64,000 bases of DNA from Mycolicibacter heraklionensis (GCA_001673575.1 LZME01000011.1:62001-126000); one strand, 5' to 3'; counted from the first letter of the stretch, positions 9,195 through 20,704 are shown. Notes: generated by a model not told the origin, from the letters alone. Program-made: numbers and translations.

Positions 9195-10454
9195 TCAGGC
9201 GGCTAGGCCGACCTTCTTGTCGCGACGCCAGCCACGCACCGTGGAGATGGCGCTCTTGAGCCCACGGCGACGACCGGTCACCGGATCGACGCGCGTAAAT
9301 TCCGGCCCCAGCTCGGCGAACATCTTCTCGCTGCGGGTCTCCGGTGCGTCATCGGCGGAGTCGTGCAGAAAGCGGTCCGGCAGTGACAGTTTGGCGATAG
9401 TGCGCCAAGTCTTGGCGTACTGCACCAGGAACGGCCCGGAGGTGTAGGGCAGGTCGTACTTCTCGCACACCGCACGAACCCGCACCGCGATCTCCGGGTA
9501 GCGGTTGCTCGGCAGGTCGGGGAACAGGTGATGTTCGATCTGATGCGACAGGCTGCCGCTCATGAACCGCATCGGCTGCCCGGCATCGATGTTGGCGCTG
9601 CCCAGCAGCTGCCGCAGGTACCACTGCCCCTGCGACTCGCCGACCATGTCGGTCTTGGTGAATTTCTCTGCGCCGTCAGGGAAGTGACCGCAGAAGATGA
9701 TCGCATTGGCCCACAGGTTGCGGATCACATTGGCGATCGCATTGGCCTTCACCGTCGAGACGAACGTCGCGCCGGGCGACAGCGAGGTCAGGGCCGGAAA
9801 CGCCACGTAGTCCTTGAACACCTGCCGGCCGGCCTTGTCGCCGAACTCCCGCAACCGGACCAGGGTCGCCTGGCGGCTGTCGCGGCCCTTGAAGATCTTG
9901 CCGATCTCCAAGTGCTGCAACGCGACTCCCCACTCGAACCCGATCGCCAACATGGCGTTGTAGAACAGGTTGAGCAGGTTGAAACGCTGCCAGCGGGTGT
10001 CGCGAGTGACCCGGATTACGCCATAACCCACATCGTCATCCATGCCGAGGATGTTGGTGTACTTGTGGTGGGCGAAGTTGTGGGTGAAGCGCCAGTGCTT
10101 GGAGACACCGGCCATGTCCCACTCCCAGCCGGTGGAGTGGATCTCTGGATCGTTCATCCAGTCCCACTGCCCGTGCATGACGTTGTGGCCGATCTCCATG
10201 TTCTCGACGATCTTGGCCACGCCCAGGGTGGCGGTACCGGTCCAGCGCGCCCAGCGCCGGTTACCAGCCGCCAGCAGCACCCGGCCGGTCACCTCGAGCG
10301 CCCGCTGGGCGGCGATGGTGCGGTGGATGTAGCGGGCGTCGCGCTCCCCGCGACTGGCCTCGACGTCCCGGCGGATGGCGTCCAGCTCTGCGGCGAGGTT
10401 CGCCACATCGGCGTCGCTGAGATGCGCAAACACCTCGACGTCGGTTACCGCCAT
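9195..10454 (-). CDS. desA3: Stearoyl-CoA/linoleoyl-CoA desaturase
   Basis: A 419-residue membrane fatty-acyl desaturase that introduces the delta-9 double bond giving oleate for membrane lipids and triacylglycerol. The three histidine boxes of integral membrane desaturases are present: HNVMHGQ, HNFAHHKYTN (HxxHH) and HQIEHH. The ATG at 10454 gives MAVTDVEVFAHLSDADV, matching the DesA3 start; the upstream extension has no desaturase similarity. It lies 82 bp after the gene for its electron-transfer partner, the Rv3230c-type reductase, and the two work as a pair. A perfect palindrome lies 46 bp upstream of the start codon. Confidence 0.95.
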   Translation of the reverse strand: MAVTDVEVFAHLSDADVANLAAELDAIRRDVEASRGERDARYIHRTIAAQRALEVTGRVLLAAGNRRWARWTGTATLGVAKIVENMEIGHNVMHGQWDWMNDPEIHSTGWEWDMAGVSKHWRFTHNFAHHKYTNILGMDDDVGYGVIRVTRDTRWQRFNLLNLFYNAMLAIGFEWGVALQHLEIGKIFKGRDSRQATLVRLREFGDKAGRQVFKDYVAFPALTSLSPGATFVSTVKANAIANVIRNLWANAIIFCGHFPDGAEKFTKTDMVGESQGQWYLRQLLGSANIDAGQPMRFMSGSLSHQIEHHLFPDLPSNRYPEIAVRVRAVCEKYDLPYTSGPFLVQYAKTWRTIAKLSLPDRFLHDSADDAPETRSEKMFAELGPEFTRVDPVTGRRRGLKSAISTVRGWRRDKKVGLAA

Positions 10455-10499
10455 CAGACCGCCTCTCGGAAACGCATTACCGGCTGTACCTACGCTATC

Positions 10500-10523
10500 G
10501 TAACCTACGTTCGCGTAGGTTAC
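10500..10523. promoter_or_regulatory. Palindromic operator upstream of desA3
   Basis: GTAACCTACG and CGTAGGTTAC form perfect 10-bp arms around TTCG, in the gap between the reductase stop and the desA3 start. A further half-like copy (TACCTACG) lies just beside it. Size and symmetry suit a TetR-type repressor. A related AACCTACG half-site occurs before the reductase gene, so both genes may answer to one lipid-sensing regulator. The regulator's identity is inference. Confidence 0.6.
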
Positions 10524-10536
10524 CAGCGGGTAATCA

Positions 10537-11682
10537 TCAGGCGTCCAGTTCGCAATCGCCGACCGCTGTGCTGACGCAGGTCTGCACCCGGGTTCCCGGC
10601 TCGTGATCGGCGCCGCTCCGCAGATCGCGAACGTGCCCACCCACCAGCGTGACCACGCACGACTGGCAGATGCCCATCCGGCATCCGAACGGCATCGATA
10701 CCCCGACGCTCTCGCCGGCCTCGAGCAGCGTCGTCGCCGCATCGGCCGTCACGCTCTTGCCACTGGCCGCGAAGGTGACGGTGCCACCGCCCCCGGCCGG
10801 TGCAGTGCGTGCCACCGCGAACCTCTCGACGTGCAGTTGGTCAGCGATCCCGGCTGCGGCCCAGACGCGTTCGGCGTCGCCGAGCATCGCCGCCGGCCCG
10901 CACGCCCAAGTCTGACGCTCGCGCCAGTCGGGAACCTCGACGTCGAGGGTTTCCGGTCCCCGCAGCTCCAGCCGACCCTGGTCTCGAGTGGTGCGCAACA
11001 GCAACCGGTAACCCGGGTGGTCACGTGCCAGAGCGGCCAGCTCGTCGGCGAACAGCGTGTCGGCGGCCGTGGGCGCCGAGTGCAGATGGACGACATCGGC
11101 GATCGGGCCCCGGCGGGCCAACGACCGCAACATCGCCATGACCGGCGTGATCCCGGATCCGGCGGTGACGAACAACACCGTGGCCGGCGCCGGGTCGGGC
11201 AACACGAACTCCCCTTGCGGCGCGGCCAGCCGCACCACGGTTCCCGGAGCCACGCCGTCCACCAGGTGACTGGACAGAAAGCCCTCCGGCATCGCCTTGA
11301 CCGTGATGGAGACGGTGCGCGCCCCGGTCACCGGGGCGGATGTCAACGAGTAGGAACGCCAGCGCCAACGTCCGTCGACCAGCAGGCCGATGCCGATGTA
11401 CTGTCCGGCACGGTAGTCGAACTGAAAACCCCAGCCGGGCTTGATGATCAGCGTCGCTGAATCCGCGGTTTCGCGCCGGACCTCTACCACCCGTCCGCGC
11501 AGTTCGCGGGCCGACCACAACGGGTTGGCCAAGCGCAGGTAGTCGTCCGGCAGAAGCGGAGTGGTGATCTGTGTTGCGATGCGGCGCACAGCATTCCAGA
11601 CCGGGTGACGGTCGGCCCCGGCGGCGGTCGGCCGCTTGGTATCGCCGATCTGCGCAACGATCGTCGAACGCTTCTTGCTCAC
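10537..11682 (-). CDS. Ferredoxin-NADPH reductase, electron donor for DesA3 (Rv3230c-like)
   Basis: A 381-residue flavin reductase with three parts: an FAD-binding barrel (about residues 50-150, RSYSLTSAP), an NAD(P)H-binding domain ([15 protein letters not shown]) and a C-terminal plant-type 2Fe-2S domain with the cluster cysteines in CRMGICQSC plus a distal Cys. It passes electrons from NADPH to the DesA3 di-iron centre. The GTG start at 11682 gives VSKKRSTI, as in the M. tuberculosis homologue, with a GGGAAG ribosome site. It is the first gene of the reductase-desA3 pair and has its own operator-like sequence upstream. Confidence 0.92.
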   Translation of the reverse strand: MSKKRSTIVAQIGDTKRPTAAGADRHPVWNAVRRIATQITTPLLPDDYLRLANPLWSARELRGRVVEVRRETADSATLIIKPGWGFQFDYRAGQYIGIGLLVDGRWRWRSYSLTSAPVTGARTVSITVKAMPEGFLSSHLVDGVAPGTVVRLAAPQGEFVLPDPAPATVLFVTAGSGITPVMAMLRSLARRGPIADVVHLHSAPTAADTLFADELAALARDHPGYRLLLRTTRDQGRLELRGPETLDVEVPDWRERQTWACGPAAMLGDAERVWAAAGIADQLHVERFAVARTAPAGGGGTVTFAASGKSVTADAATTLLEAGESVGVSMPFGCRMGICQSCVVTLVGGHVRDLRSGADHEPGTRVQTCVSTAVGDCELDA

Positions 11683-11716
11683 GAAAACTTCCCTGCTTGT
11701 TACCGGGGGTTTTATA

Positions 11717-11732
11717 AACCTACGGTACCGTA
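11717..11732. promoter_or_regulatory. Palindromic site upstream of the desaturase reductase
   Basis: A 12-bp perfect palindrome TACGGTACCGTA (11721-11732) overlaps an AACCTACG half-site (11717-11724) also found in the desA3 operator. It lies 35-50 bp upstream of the GTG start. It is plausibly a second binding site for the same regulator; not proven. Confidence 0.45.
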
Positions 11733-11749
11733 ACCTCGCCGGGACGGCA

Positions 11750-12259
11750 TCAGAGCAGGTCGAGCAGGAACGGCAGCTCCTGGGTGGCGTACCACGCCAG
11801 GTCGTGATCCTGGGCGTCACCGACGGTCAGCTCGGCGTCCTCGTCGCCGAGGTCGGCGTCATCGATCACCGCCAAGGCGGCGAGCACGGCGGGCTCGGCC
11901 GCGGCGTTATCGACGTACGCCGCGACCACGTCACTCATCGCGACCGGCCCCGCCAACCGGACCACGGCGGCGTCCAGATCGGGACGAACAGCGGCACCCT
12001 CGACCTCGGCAACGAGCACCGCCCGGCGGGTGGGCAACTTCTCACCGGCCGGATCGGCATCCGCACCGGCCAGTAGCCGCAGCGAAGCCAGCGCCGCCTC
12101 TCCGATCGCCACCTCGGCCAGCTCGTCGTCGTCGCCATGGGCGTAGGACTCCCGCAGCGCCGGGGTCACCGCGAACGCCGTCCCGCTGACCGGACGCAAT
12201 GAACCGTCGGCGACCAGTTGGGCCAGCATGGCCAGCGTCGCCGGGATGTAAACCCGCAT
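11750..12259 (-). CDS. Conserved hypothetical protein (Rv3231c-like, DUF6912)
   Basis: A 169-residue soluble protein starting [19 protein letters not shown]. Length, N-terminus and position before the desaturase reductase match the conserved Rv3231c family. It is rich in Ala, Asp and Glu, with no signal peptide, membrane segment or recognised catalytic motif. The gene lies between ppk2 and the desaturase genes on the same strand. No function is known. Confidence 0.85.
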   Translation of the reverse strand: MRVYIPATLAMLAQLVADGSLRPVSGTAFAVTPALRESYAHGDDDELAEVAIGEAALASLRLLAGADADPAGEKLPTRRAVLVAEVEGAAVRPDLDAAVVRLAGPVAMSDVVAAYVDNAAAEPAVLAALAVIDDADLGDEDAELTVGDAQDHDLAWYATQELPFLLDLL

Positions 12260-12271
12260 GAGCCAGACCTT

Positions 12272-12360
12272 AGCCGCGACCGCAAGCGCGGCGAAGCCGG
12301 GCGCGGCGGGTCACGGCCATCAGGCACAGCCGCGACCGCAAGCGCGGCGAAGCCGGGCGC
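12272..12360. repeat. Two direct copies of a 33-bp intergenic repeat
   Basis: The 33-bp units at 12272-12304 and 12328-12360 are identical and share the core CGCAAGCGCGGCGAAGCC. The core recurs with one change in the tandem repeat at 15361-15466. A small hairpin (CCCGCTTGCGGG, near 12372-12383) follows copy two and may stop ppk2 read-through. The copies lie between the minus-strand genes ppk2 and the Rv3231c homologue. They are non-coding and look like members of a dispersed repeat family. Confidence 0.7.
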
Positions 12361-12390
12361 TGGGGGCACCTCCCGCTTGCGGGGGACGGG

Positions 12391-13221
12391 TCACGCGTCG
12401 CCCAGCAGCGTGGCGGCGTAGTCGTCCACGTAGCGGTAGAGACTGCGGTCGGGCCGCTTGTAGAAACCGGTGACGATGGGCTTCTTCGGCAAGTCCACCC
12501 GCTGGTGCTCCACCTCGCGGTAGGGAATCGACTCCAGCAGGTGCGCCATCATGTTCAGCCGGGCGTGCGTCTTCACTTCCGACTCGACCACATACCAGGG
12601 GCTCGACGCGGTATCGGTGCGAGCCATCATCTCGTCGCGGGCCCGCGAGTAATCCTCCCAGCGGTGCAGCGCCTCGAGGTCCATCGGCGACAGCTTCCAC
12701 TGCCGCAGCGGATCGTTGCGCCGCTTACGGAACCGACGCAGCTGCTCCGCCTGGGATACCGAGAACCAGTACTTGCGCAACAGGATTCCGTCGTCGATCA
12801 GCAGCTGCTCGAAAACCGGCGCCTGCTTGAGGAATTGCTCATGCTCTTCCGGCGTACAAAAGCCCATCACCTTCTCCACCCCGGCCCGGTTGTACCAAGA
12901 TCGGTCGAAGAGCGTGATCTCACCGCGCGCCGGCAAGTGCGCGATATAACGCTGGAAGTACCACTGTCCACGTTCGCGTTCGGTGGGCGCCGGCAGCGCC
13001 GCGATCCGCACCGTGCGCGGGCTCAGATATTCGGTGATGCGCTTGATGACACCGCCCTTACCGGCGGCGTCACGGCCCTCGAAAATCACCACCACGCGAG
13101 TGCCGGTGTCGCGGACCCATTCCTGAAGTTTGACGAATTCGCTTTGCAGACGCAGCAATTCCTTCTCGTACACGTCGTCGGCAAGCCGCTTCTTGGCGGC
13201 TTCGAATTCGTCGTCGCTCAC
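12391..13221 (-). CDS. ppk2: Polyphosphate kinase 2
   Basis: A 276-residue PPK2-family enzyme that uses polyphosphate to phosphorylate nucleoside diphosphates (class I, making GTP or ATP). Walker A is G49-RDAAGKG-G57, with Walker B LFDRSWYNRAG further on and the lid-type segment LRRFRKRRNDPLRQWKLSPMD. Length and motifs match M. tuberculosis Rv3232c. The GTG start overlaps the stop of the acyltransferase gene (GTGA), so it is translated as the second gene of that operon. It influences GTP and polyphosphate pools under stress. Confidence 0.94.
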   Translation of the reverse strand: MSDDEFEAAKKRLADDVYEKELLRLQSEFVKLQEWVRDTGTRVVVIFEGRDAAGKGGVIKRITEYLSPRTVRIAALPAPTERERGQWYFQRYIAHLPARGEITLFDRSWYNRAGVEKVMGFCTPEEHEQFLKQAPVFEQLLIDDGILLRKYWFSVSQAEQLRRFRKRRNDPLRQWKLSPMDLEALHRWEDYSRARDEMMARTDTASSPWYVVESEVKTHARLNMMAHLLESIPYREVEHQRVDLPKKPIVTGFYKRPDRSLYRYVDDYAATLLGDA

Positions 13222-14612
13222 TGTGCTGCCTCCAGCAGTTCGGCCAGCGCCTCGTCCAGCAGTGCCGAAACCATTCCTACGTCACTCATCGCCTTGCGGT
13301 CGGCATTGACACCGAAATAGAGCGTGCCGTTGTAAGATGTCACCCCGATCGTCAATGCCTTGTTCGGCAACAACGGGGGCACACTGTAGGTCTCCAGCAG
13401 CTTCGCTCCGCAGATGTAGAGCTGTCGCTGAGTGCCCGGCGCATTGGTGATCAGCAGGTTGAACACCCGCCCAGAGAATCCGGCGAACGCGGTCGCGACC
13501 CGAACACCCATCGCGTGCAGGGTTGGCGGGGCGAAGCCTGCCACGGTCAAAATGGTGCGGGCATCCACCAGCCCGGTCGAGGTGGGATGCGACTCGGTGG
13601 CATAGGCGATCTGGGAAAGCCGGACTACCGGATTCGGTTCGCCGACAGGAAGATCCACCAGGAACGGCGTCACGGCACCGATCGGCTGACCCGCGGAGTC
13701 GAATTCGTGGTCGGGATACACCGACAACGGCGCCAGTGCACGTACGGTGCGTGTCGATCCGACCGGTTCGCCGCGGGCCAGCAGCCAGTTCCGCAGCGCC
13801 CCGGTGATCACGGCGAGCACCACGTCATTGATGGCGCAGGCGTAACGGGCCCGCACCGTTCGGTAATCCTCGAGCGAGCCGCTCGCCACCGTGAACAGCC
13901 GGTTCTGCGAGACCTGGGTGTTGAGTGGGCTCTGCGGGGCCGCACCACGCGCGATGGCCCGGACCGCATCGAACGCCTTGCGGCCTGCCCACGTCAACGG
14001 GCTGCCGACCGTCGAACCCACTGCCTGCAGTTGGGTCCGCGGAGCCGCGACCCAGTCCCCGACCGCACCGAGGACCAACTCGACGGCGCCGGGCTCGTCG
14101 CGCGGTACCCAGATGTCTTCATCGAACGGGGGCGGGCGCTGCGTCCGGTCGACCAGGACGTGCCCCAACGCCGGCGCCGCCATGCCGTGGACCAGCGCTT
14201 GATGGGACTTGATGTAGATGGCGATCCGGTTGTCGGCCAGCCCCTCGATCAGATAGGTCGCCCAGAGCGGCCGCGACCGATCCAGCGGTTGTTGACTCAG
14301 CCGCGCGATCAGCTCGTGCAGCTGGCGATCGCTTCCGGGTGACGGTACTGCGAGATGCCTTACGTGGTAGGTGATGTCGAACTCATGATCGTCCACCCAG
14401 ACCGGGCGGGCCAGGCTCATGGTGACTTCGCGGATCGTCTGCCGGTAGCGCGGGATCTGCGGCAACCGCTGCTCGATGGTCTCCAGCAGCTTGTCGTAGC
14501 CCAGCCCGCCCCGCGGGTTTCGCAGAATGAACAGCGACTGCACATACATCGGCGTCGTGGTGTTCTCCAGCCGGTAGAAAGAGGCTTCCGACGCCGATAG
14601 CCGGTTCACCAT
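13218..14612 (-). CDS. tgs3: WS/DGAT-type diacylglycerol acyltransferase (Tgs3-like, intact)
   Basis: A 464-residue WS/DGAT family protein, a group that makes triacylglycerol or wax esters. It begins MVNRLSASEASFYRLENTTTP behind GGGAGG. The catalytic site, normally HHxxxDG, reads H137-Q138-A-L-V-H142-G here, so the second His and the Asp are both replaced. In M. tuberculosis this locus is annotated as two shorter genes (Rv3233c and tgs3); here one unbroken frame spans both halves. It is coupled to ppk2 by a 4-bp overlap. Activity may be altered or lost. Assignment to the family is firm; enzymatic activity is uncertain. Confidence 0.85.
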   Translation of the reverse strand: MVNRLSASEASFYRLENTTTPMYVQSLFILRNPRGGLGYDKLLETIEQRLPQIPRYRQTIREVTMSLARPVWVDDHEFDITYHVRHLAVPSPGSDRQLHELIARLSQQPLDRSRPLWATYLIEGLADNRIAIYIKSHQALVHGMAAPALGHVLVDRTQRPPPFDEDIWVPRDEPGAVELVLGAVGDWVAAPRTQLQAVGSTVGSPLTWAGRKAFDAVRAIARGAAPQSPLNTQVSQNRLFTVASGSLEDYRTVRARYACAINDVVLAVITGALRNWLLARGEPVGSTRTVRALAPLSVYPDHEFDSAGQPIGAVTPFLVDLPVGEPNPVVRLSQIAYATESHPTSTGLVDARTILTVAGFAPPTLHAMGVRVATAFAGFSGRVFNLLITNAPGTQRQLYICGAKLLETYSVPPLLPNKALTIGVTSYNGTLYFGVNADRKAMSDVGMVSALLDEALAELLEAAQ

Positions 14613-14815
14613 CGTGGCCCGTCCTCCCTGCTGGCTCGATCCGGCCGGGCACCGCACCAGCCCCGGATCGGAGAAAAACACTGCCGCTCACGGTAGCCCG
14701 CCACTGGGCGACGCCGCACGCGGATACGCCGCAGCCGCGATTGTGCGATGATCGCCGCACACGCCCTGCCACTCTCCAGCAGGCCCGCCGCCCGGACCGA
14801 CCTTGGAGAGCTGCC

Positions 14816-15358
14816 GTGCCCATCGATCCCACTTCGCCCCCGCGCTCGGCCGTCGCGCCGATGCTCGACTACGAACCGCCGGCCCGACCGGCCATGCCGA
14901 GTCGGCCCGCGCACCCGCCCCCGTCGGCGCCGTCGGTCCGGCAACGCCCCGGGCATCCCCCCAGGACGCGACCCGATCGACCCGCGCGCAAGGTATTACC
15001 GGCACCGCTGCGGTCGGCCGCGGTGTTCGCCGACGCCGCCCTGCGCCGGGTCCTGGAGGTGGTGGACGGGCGTCGGCCGTCGACGCATCTGCATCCACTG
15101 CTTGCCACCGGGCTGGCCGACTCGGTGGTGTCGGCTCGCCCGGCGCCACCGGCGGGCCGGGCTGAGCCGGCCAACCTGCAGCGGATACGCGTGCAACCGG
15201 CAGGTTCAGGCGAACCGGCCAGCGCGGTGGAGGTTTTCGGCACCTACCGGCGCGGGCGACGCACGCATGCACTGGCGTGCCGCGTCGAGTCCATGCCCGG
15301 CCCAGGCATCGGCGGAAAAGGCCCGGCTTGGCGGATCGTCGCCCTGCACATCGGCTAG
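14816..15358 (+). CDS. Ala/Pro/Arg-rich protein, Rv3235 family
   Basis: A 180-residue protein whose first ~65 residues are disordered and rich in Pro, Arg and Ala. The C-terminal ~110 residues form the conserved Rv3235 domain (ALRRVLEVVDGRRPSTHLHPLL...). The GTG at 14816 follows GGAGAG at 5-nt spacing, better than the upstream ATG at 14741. In actinobacteria this family is often found next to secA, as here, where the convergent secA1 gene lies about 120 bp away. The four genes found between this gene and secA1 in M. tuberculosis (Rv3236c-Rv3239c) are absent. Function unknown. Confidence 0.8.
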   Translation: MPIDPTSPPRSAVAPMLDYEPPARPAMPSRPAHPPPSAPSVRQRPGHPPRTRPDRPARKVLPAPLRSAAVFADAALRRVLEVVDGRRPSTHLHPLLATGLADSVVSARPAPPAGRAEPANLQRIRVQPAGSGEPASAVEVFGTYRRGRRTHALACRVESMPGPGIGGKGPAWRIVALHIG

Positions 15359-15360
15359 CG

Positions 15361-15466
15361 CCGATCGCAAGCGTGGCGAAGCCACGCGCAGCGGGTCGGC
15401 GCCATCGGCTGAGCCGATCGCAAGCGTGGCGAAGCCACGCGTAGCGGGTCGGCGCCATCGGCTGAG
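15361..15466. repeat. 53-bp tandem repeat, two copies
   Basis: Units at 15361-15413 and 15414-15466 differ at one visible position. Each holds CGCAAGCGTGGCGAAGCCACGC, which can fold (GCGTGGC/GCCACGC), plus GCGGGTCGGCGCCATCGGCT. The core is shared with the 12.3-kb repeat. It fills the gap between the convergent Rv3235-like gene and secA1. Confidence 0.75.
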
Positions 15467-15477
15467 CGCGTCAGACC

Positions 15478-18261
<2,784 letters not shown>

Positions 18262-18368
18262 GGCTATGTCCCCTACTCAGTCTTCGGCATTACGAGCGTC
18301 ACCCATGGTAGGTGACACCGTTGCCAAGGGCGGCAATGCGCCGCCAACGCAGCCCCTGAAGGCAGTGC

Positions 18369-19070
18369 TCAGACCAGACGAATCAAGCCGTAGTCGTAGG
18401 CGTGCCGTCGGTAGACCACCGACGCCTGGTCGGTCTCCTTGTCCTGGAACAGGAAGAAATCGTGGCCGACGAGCTCCATCTCGTAGAGCGCGTCGTCGAC
18501 CGACATGGGCGTCGCGGCGTGTTCTTTGGTGCGCACGATCTGGCCAGGCTCATGCTCGTGTCCATCGCTGTGCGCGATCGCCTCGCGGTTTTCGGGTTCG
18601 GCGGTGCCGTCCCGGTTGAATGCTGCGGCGAGGAATTCCGGGTCCAAGTTGGTGACACCGGTGGCCTCCGCTACCGACAGCGGCGTCTTGTCGCCGTAGG
18701 AGACGTTGCGACGGCCCTTGTCGCGACGCAGCCGGCTCTCCAGTCGGTCGATCGCGGCCTCGAATGCGGCATAGAAACTGTCGGCGCGCGCCTCCCCGCG
18801 GACCACCGGGCCGCGGCCGTGCGCGGTGATGTCGATCTGCTGGCAGGATTTTCGCTGGCGTCGATTATTGGCGTGCTTGAGCTCGACATCGAACAGGCGA
18901 ATCGAGCGGTCCAACCGCTCCACGCGGGCCAGCTTCTGCGCGACGTAAACCCGGAAATGGTCTGGAATCTCGACGTTACGGCCCTTGACCACAATCTCGG
19001 CGCCCGACTGATCGGGCCGCTCCTCCACGTCGACTGACGCCGCGCTGGTTTCGACAAATTGATTTGCCAT
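18369..19070 (-). CDS. hpf: Ribosome hibernation promoting factor, long form
   Basis: A 233-residue long HPF. The N-terminal RaiA/HPF domain (about residues 20-120, IVVKGRNVEIPDHFRVYVAQKLARVERLD) binds the 30S decoding region, and the C-terminal ~60 residues (PMSVDDALYEMELVGHDFFLFQD...) form the dimerisation domain used for 100S ribosome formation. The ATG at 19070 has AGGAGAG upstream; the longer frame from 19178 has no HPF-like extension. Position upstream of secA1 matches Rv3241c. It stabilises idle ribosomes in stationary phase or hypoxia. Confidence 0.93.
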   Translation of the reverse strand: MANQFVETSAASVDVEERPDQSGAEIVVKGRNVEIPDHFRVYVAQKLARVERLDRSIRLFDVELKHANNRRQRKSCQQIDITAHGRGPVVRGEARADSFYAAFEAAIDRLESRLRRDKGRRNVSYGDKTPLSVAEATGVTNLDPEFLAAAFNRDGTAEPENREAIAHSDGHEHEPGQIVRTKEHAATPMSVDDALYEMELVGHDFFLFQDKETDQASVVYRRHAYDYGLIRLV

Positions 19071-19190
19071 GCTCGACACTCTCCTGTCGTCTCGACCACG
19101 TTCCTTCAAGGTCCCCCGGCCCTTGATGACGACCGTAGCCATGCCGCCGGATACATGCCACCGGTTTGGCGCACCCATTTGACACCCGTC

Positions 19191-19841
19191 TCATACCGAT
19201 GCGATTACGAGCGCGGCAGAAACCGGCACCCGGGCCTGACGCAGCACCCGCACCGACTCGGCCAGGGTGGCCCCAGTGGTCACGACGTCGTCGACGACCA
19301 GGACACCGCCGCCCACTGCGGAGAGATGCGCCAGCCCACCCCGGCGCAGCAGAACTCGGCCGGCGATGTTGCGTTCCCGGGCGGCGCTGCCCAGGCCGAC
19401 CGAGTCACGGGTCAGCGCCCGCATCCGCAATGCGGGCGCGACGGTCACGCCGACATGGCACGCGGCGACCGCCGCGGCGATGCGCGTGATCGGATCACCC
19501 CCGCGCCGTCGAGCGGCGCTGCGGCGGGTGGGCGCCGGGATGATGGTCAGCGGCAGGTCCACCATCTGCCAGCACAACAGCCGCTGCAGCGCCGCCCCCA
19601 ATGCCGATGCCAGCGGAGCGACGAGGTCGCTGCGGCCGCGTTCCTTGACTGCGACAATCGCCTGCCGGCGGGCCCCGGCGTAGCGGCCCAATGCGAACAC
19701 CGGGACCTGCGGATCCAGCCGCGGGGTGATCACCCGCGGTTCGTCGGGCCCGACCGCCAGCTGTGCGGCGCAGACGGCGCACCATCGGGTCCCGGGTGTA
19801 CCGCAGCCGCCGCACTGCAGGGGAAGCACCGCGTCAAGCAC
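19191..19841 (-). CDS. ComF family phosphoribosyltransferase-like protein
   Basis: A 216-residue ComF-type protein (Rv3242c homologue). It has an N-terminal zinc-ribbon pair (CGGC near residue 10 and CAVC near 21) and a C-terminal phosphoribosyltransferase fold with the PRPP loop VLVVDDVVTTGATLAES. In competent bacteria ComF helps bring single-stranded DNA into the cell; in mycobacteria the role is not established. The GTG start at 19841 has no strong ribosome site. It is on the same strand as hpf and 120 bp upstream of it. Confidence 0.85.
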   Translation of the reverse strand: MLDAVLPLQCGGCGTPGTRWCAVCAAQLAVGPDEPRVITPRLDPQVPVFALGRYAGARRQAIVAVKERGRSDLVAPLASALGAALQRLLCWQMVDLPLTIIPAPTRRSAARRRGGDPITRIAAAVAACHVGVTVAPALRMRALTRDSVGLGSAARERNIAGRVLLRRGGLAHLSAVGGGVLVVDDVVTTGATLAESVRVLRQARVPVSAALVIASV

Positions 19842-19886
19842 ACACCGATGCTTCCCCGGGGGTACGACAACGGGACCTGGCTGCGG

Positions 19887-20540
19887 TCAGTCCCCGGCCA
19901 GGTCCGCCGACAGGTCCGCTACCGCGACACCCTCGGGCACCTGAACCTCGGCGATCGCCTCCGGGCGGTCGTCGAACTCCAACCGCAGCGCACGGCAGAT
20001 GGTGGCGTGCATGTCATACATGCAGGTGATGTAGGTCAGCTCCATGATTTCGCGATCGGACAGGTGCGCCTGCAGCACCGCAAAGATCTCGTCGGCCACC
20101 CGGCCGCCGTCGTAGACCAGCGCATCGGTGTAAGCCAGCACTGCGCGCTCAAGCCCGGAGAAGAGGTCGCTGACCTGCCAGGACGGCAACGCGGCGATCT
20201 TCTCCTCGGACATACCCAACGAACGCATCTGTTTGCAGTGCTGGGAGAAGACGAACTGGCTGCCTCGGGCATAGCCGGCACGGGCCTGACCGAGCTCGCG
20301 CAGCAGCGGGTCCAGCGAGGCGTTGCGATACAGGGCGAATCCCCGCACGGCGTGGGAGAACACCTGTGGCGCCTGGGCGAACACCGTCCACCAGTCCCCC
20401 GGTGTCCCGTGGATGGTGCGGTGGCCGGTTGGAGCAGCACAGCACACGGGGTCGACGCCCGCGCCGAACAGTCGGTCATAGAAGAACAAGATCTGCTCAT
20501 CGGTCACTTCGGCGCGCGGGATCTCGCGGAGTCTGGGCAT
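19887..20540 (-). CDS. Carboxymuconolactone decarboxylase/AhpD-like protein
   Basis: A 217-residue all-helical protein of the CMD/AhpD family. The conserved core is QFVFSQHCKQMRSLGMSEEKIAALP followed by AVLAYTDALV. The redox pair of true AhpD (CxxC) is reduced to SxxC here, so alkylhydroperoxidase activity is doubtful. The ATG at 20540 follows GGAAAGG. It is divergent from the nitric oxide reductase gene and could share its control region. The exact substrate is unknown; a detoxification or gamma-carboxymuconolactone-type reaction is possible. Confidence 0.75.
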   Translation of the reverse strand: MPRLREIPRAEVTDEQILFFYDRLFGAGVDPVCCAAPTGHRTIHGTPGDWWTVFAQAPQVFSHAVRGFALYRNASLDPLLRELGQARAGYARGSQFVFSQHCKQMRSLGMSEEKIAALPSWQVSDLFSGLERAVLAYTDALVYDGGRVADEIFAVLQAHLSDREIMELTYITCMYDMHATICRALRLEFDDRPEAIAEVQVPEGVAVADLSADLAGD

Positions 20541-20641
20541 GGCGGTGTCCTTTCCGGCCCGCACGGCGGACCGCTACTACGGTATGTCGTACCTCGGCGT
20601 CAAGGGGCATTTAGTCAACAGAGAAACTAACGCCCGACCCC

Positions 20642-20694
20642 AAATTCGTGAGGGCACTAACAGTTTCGCGAATTTTCATCCTCGATACTGTTAG
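20642..20694. promoter_or_regulatory. Inverted repeats upstream of the NO reductase gene
   Basis: Two interleaved dyads lie 10-65 bp before the norZ start: AAATTCG (20642-20648) with CGAATTT (20669-20675), and CTAACAGT (20657-20664) with ACTGTTAG (20687-20694). A further CTAAC copy lies near 20626. They sit where an NO-responsive regulator could bind; which regulator is not known. Confidence 0.4.
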
Positions 20695-20704
20695 CGTCCC
20701 GTCC

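Noticed and set aside
9528..10574. 348-codon plus-strand frame across desA3
   Set aside because: Shadow of desA3, whose histidine boxes and conserved length are clear.
12272..12360. Two 33-bp direct repeats as a minimal CRISPR array
   Set aside because: Only two copies, a 23-bp gap, and the same core recurs in a different tandem format at 15.4 kb; no cas1/cas2 nearby.
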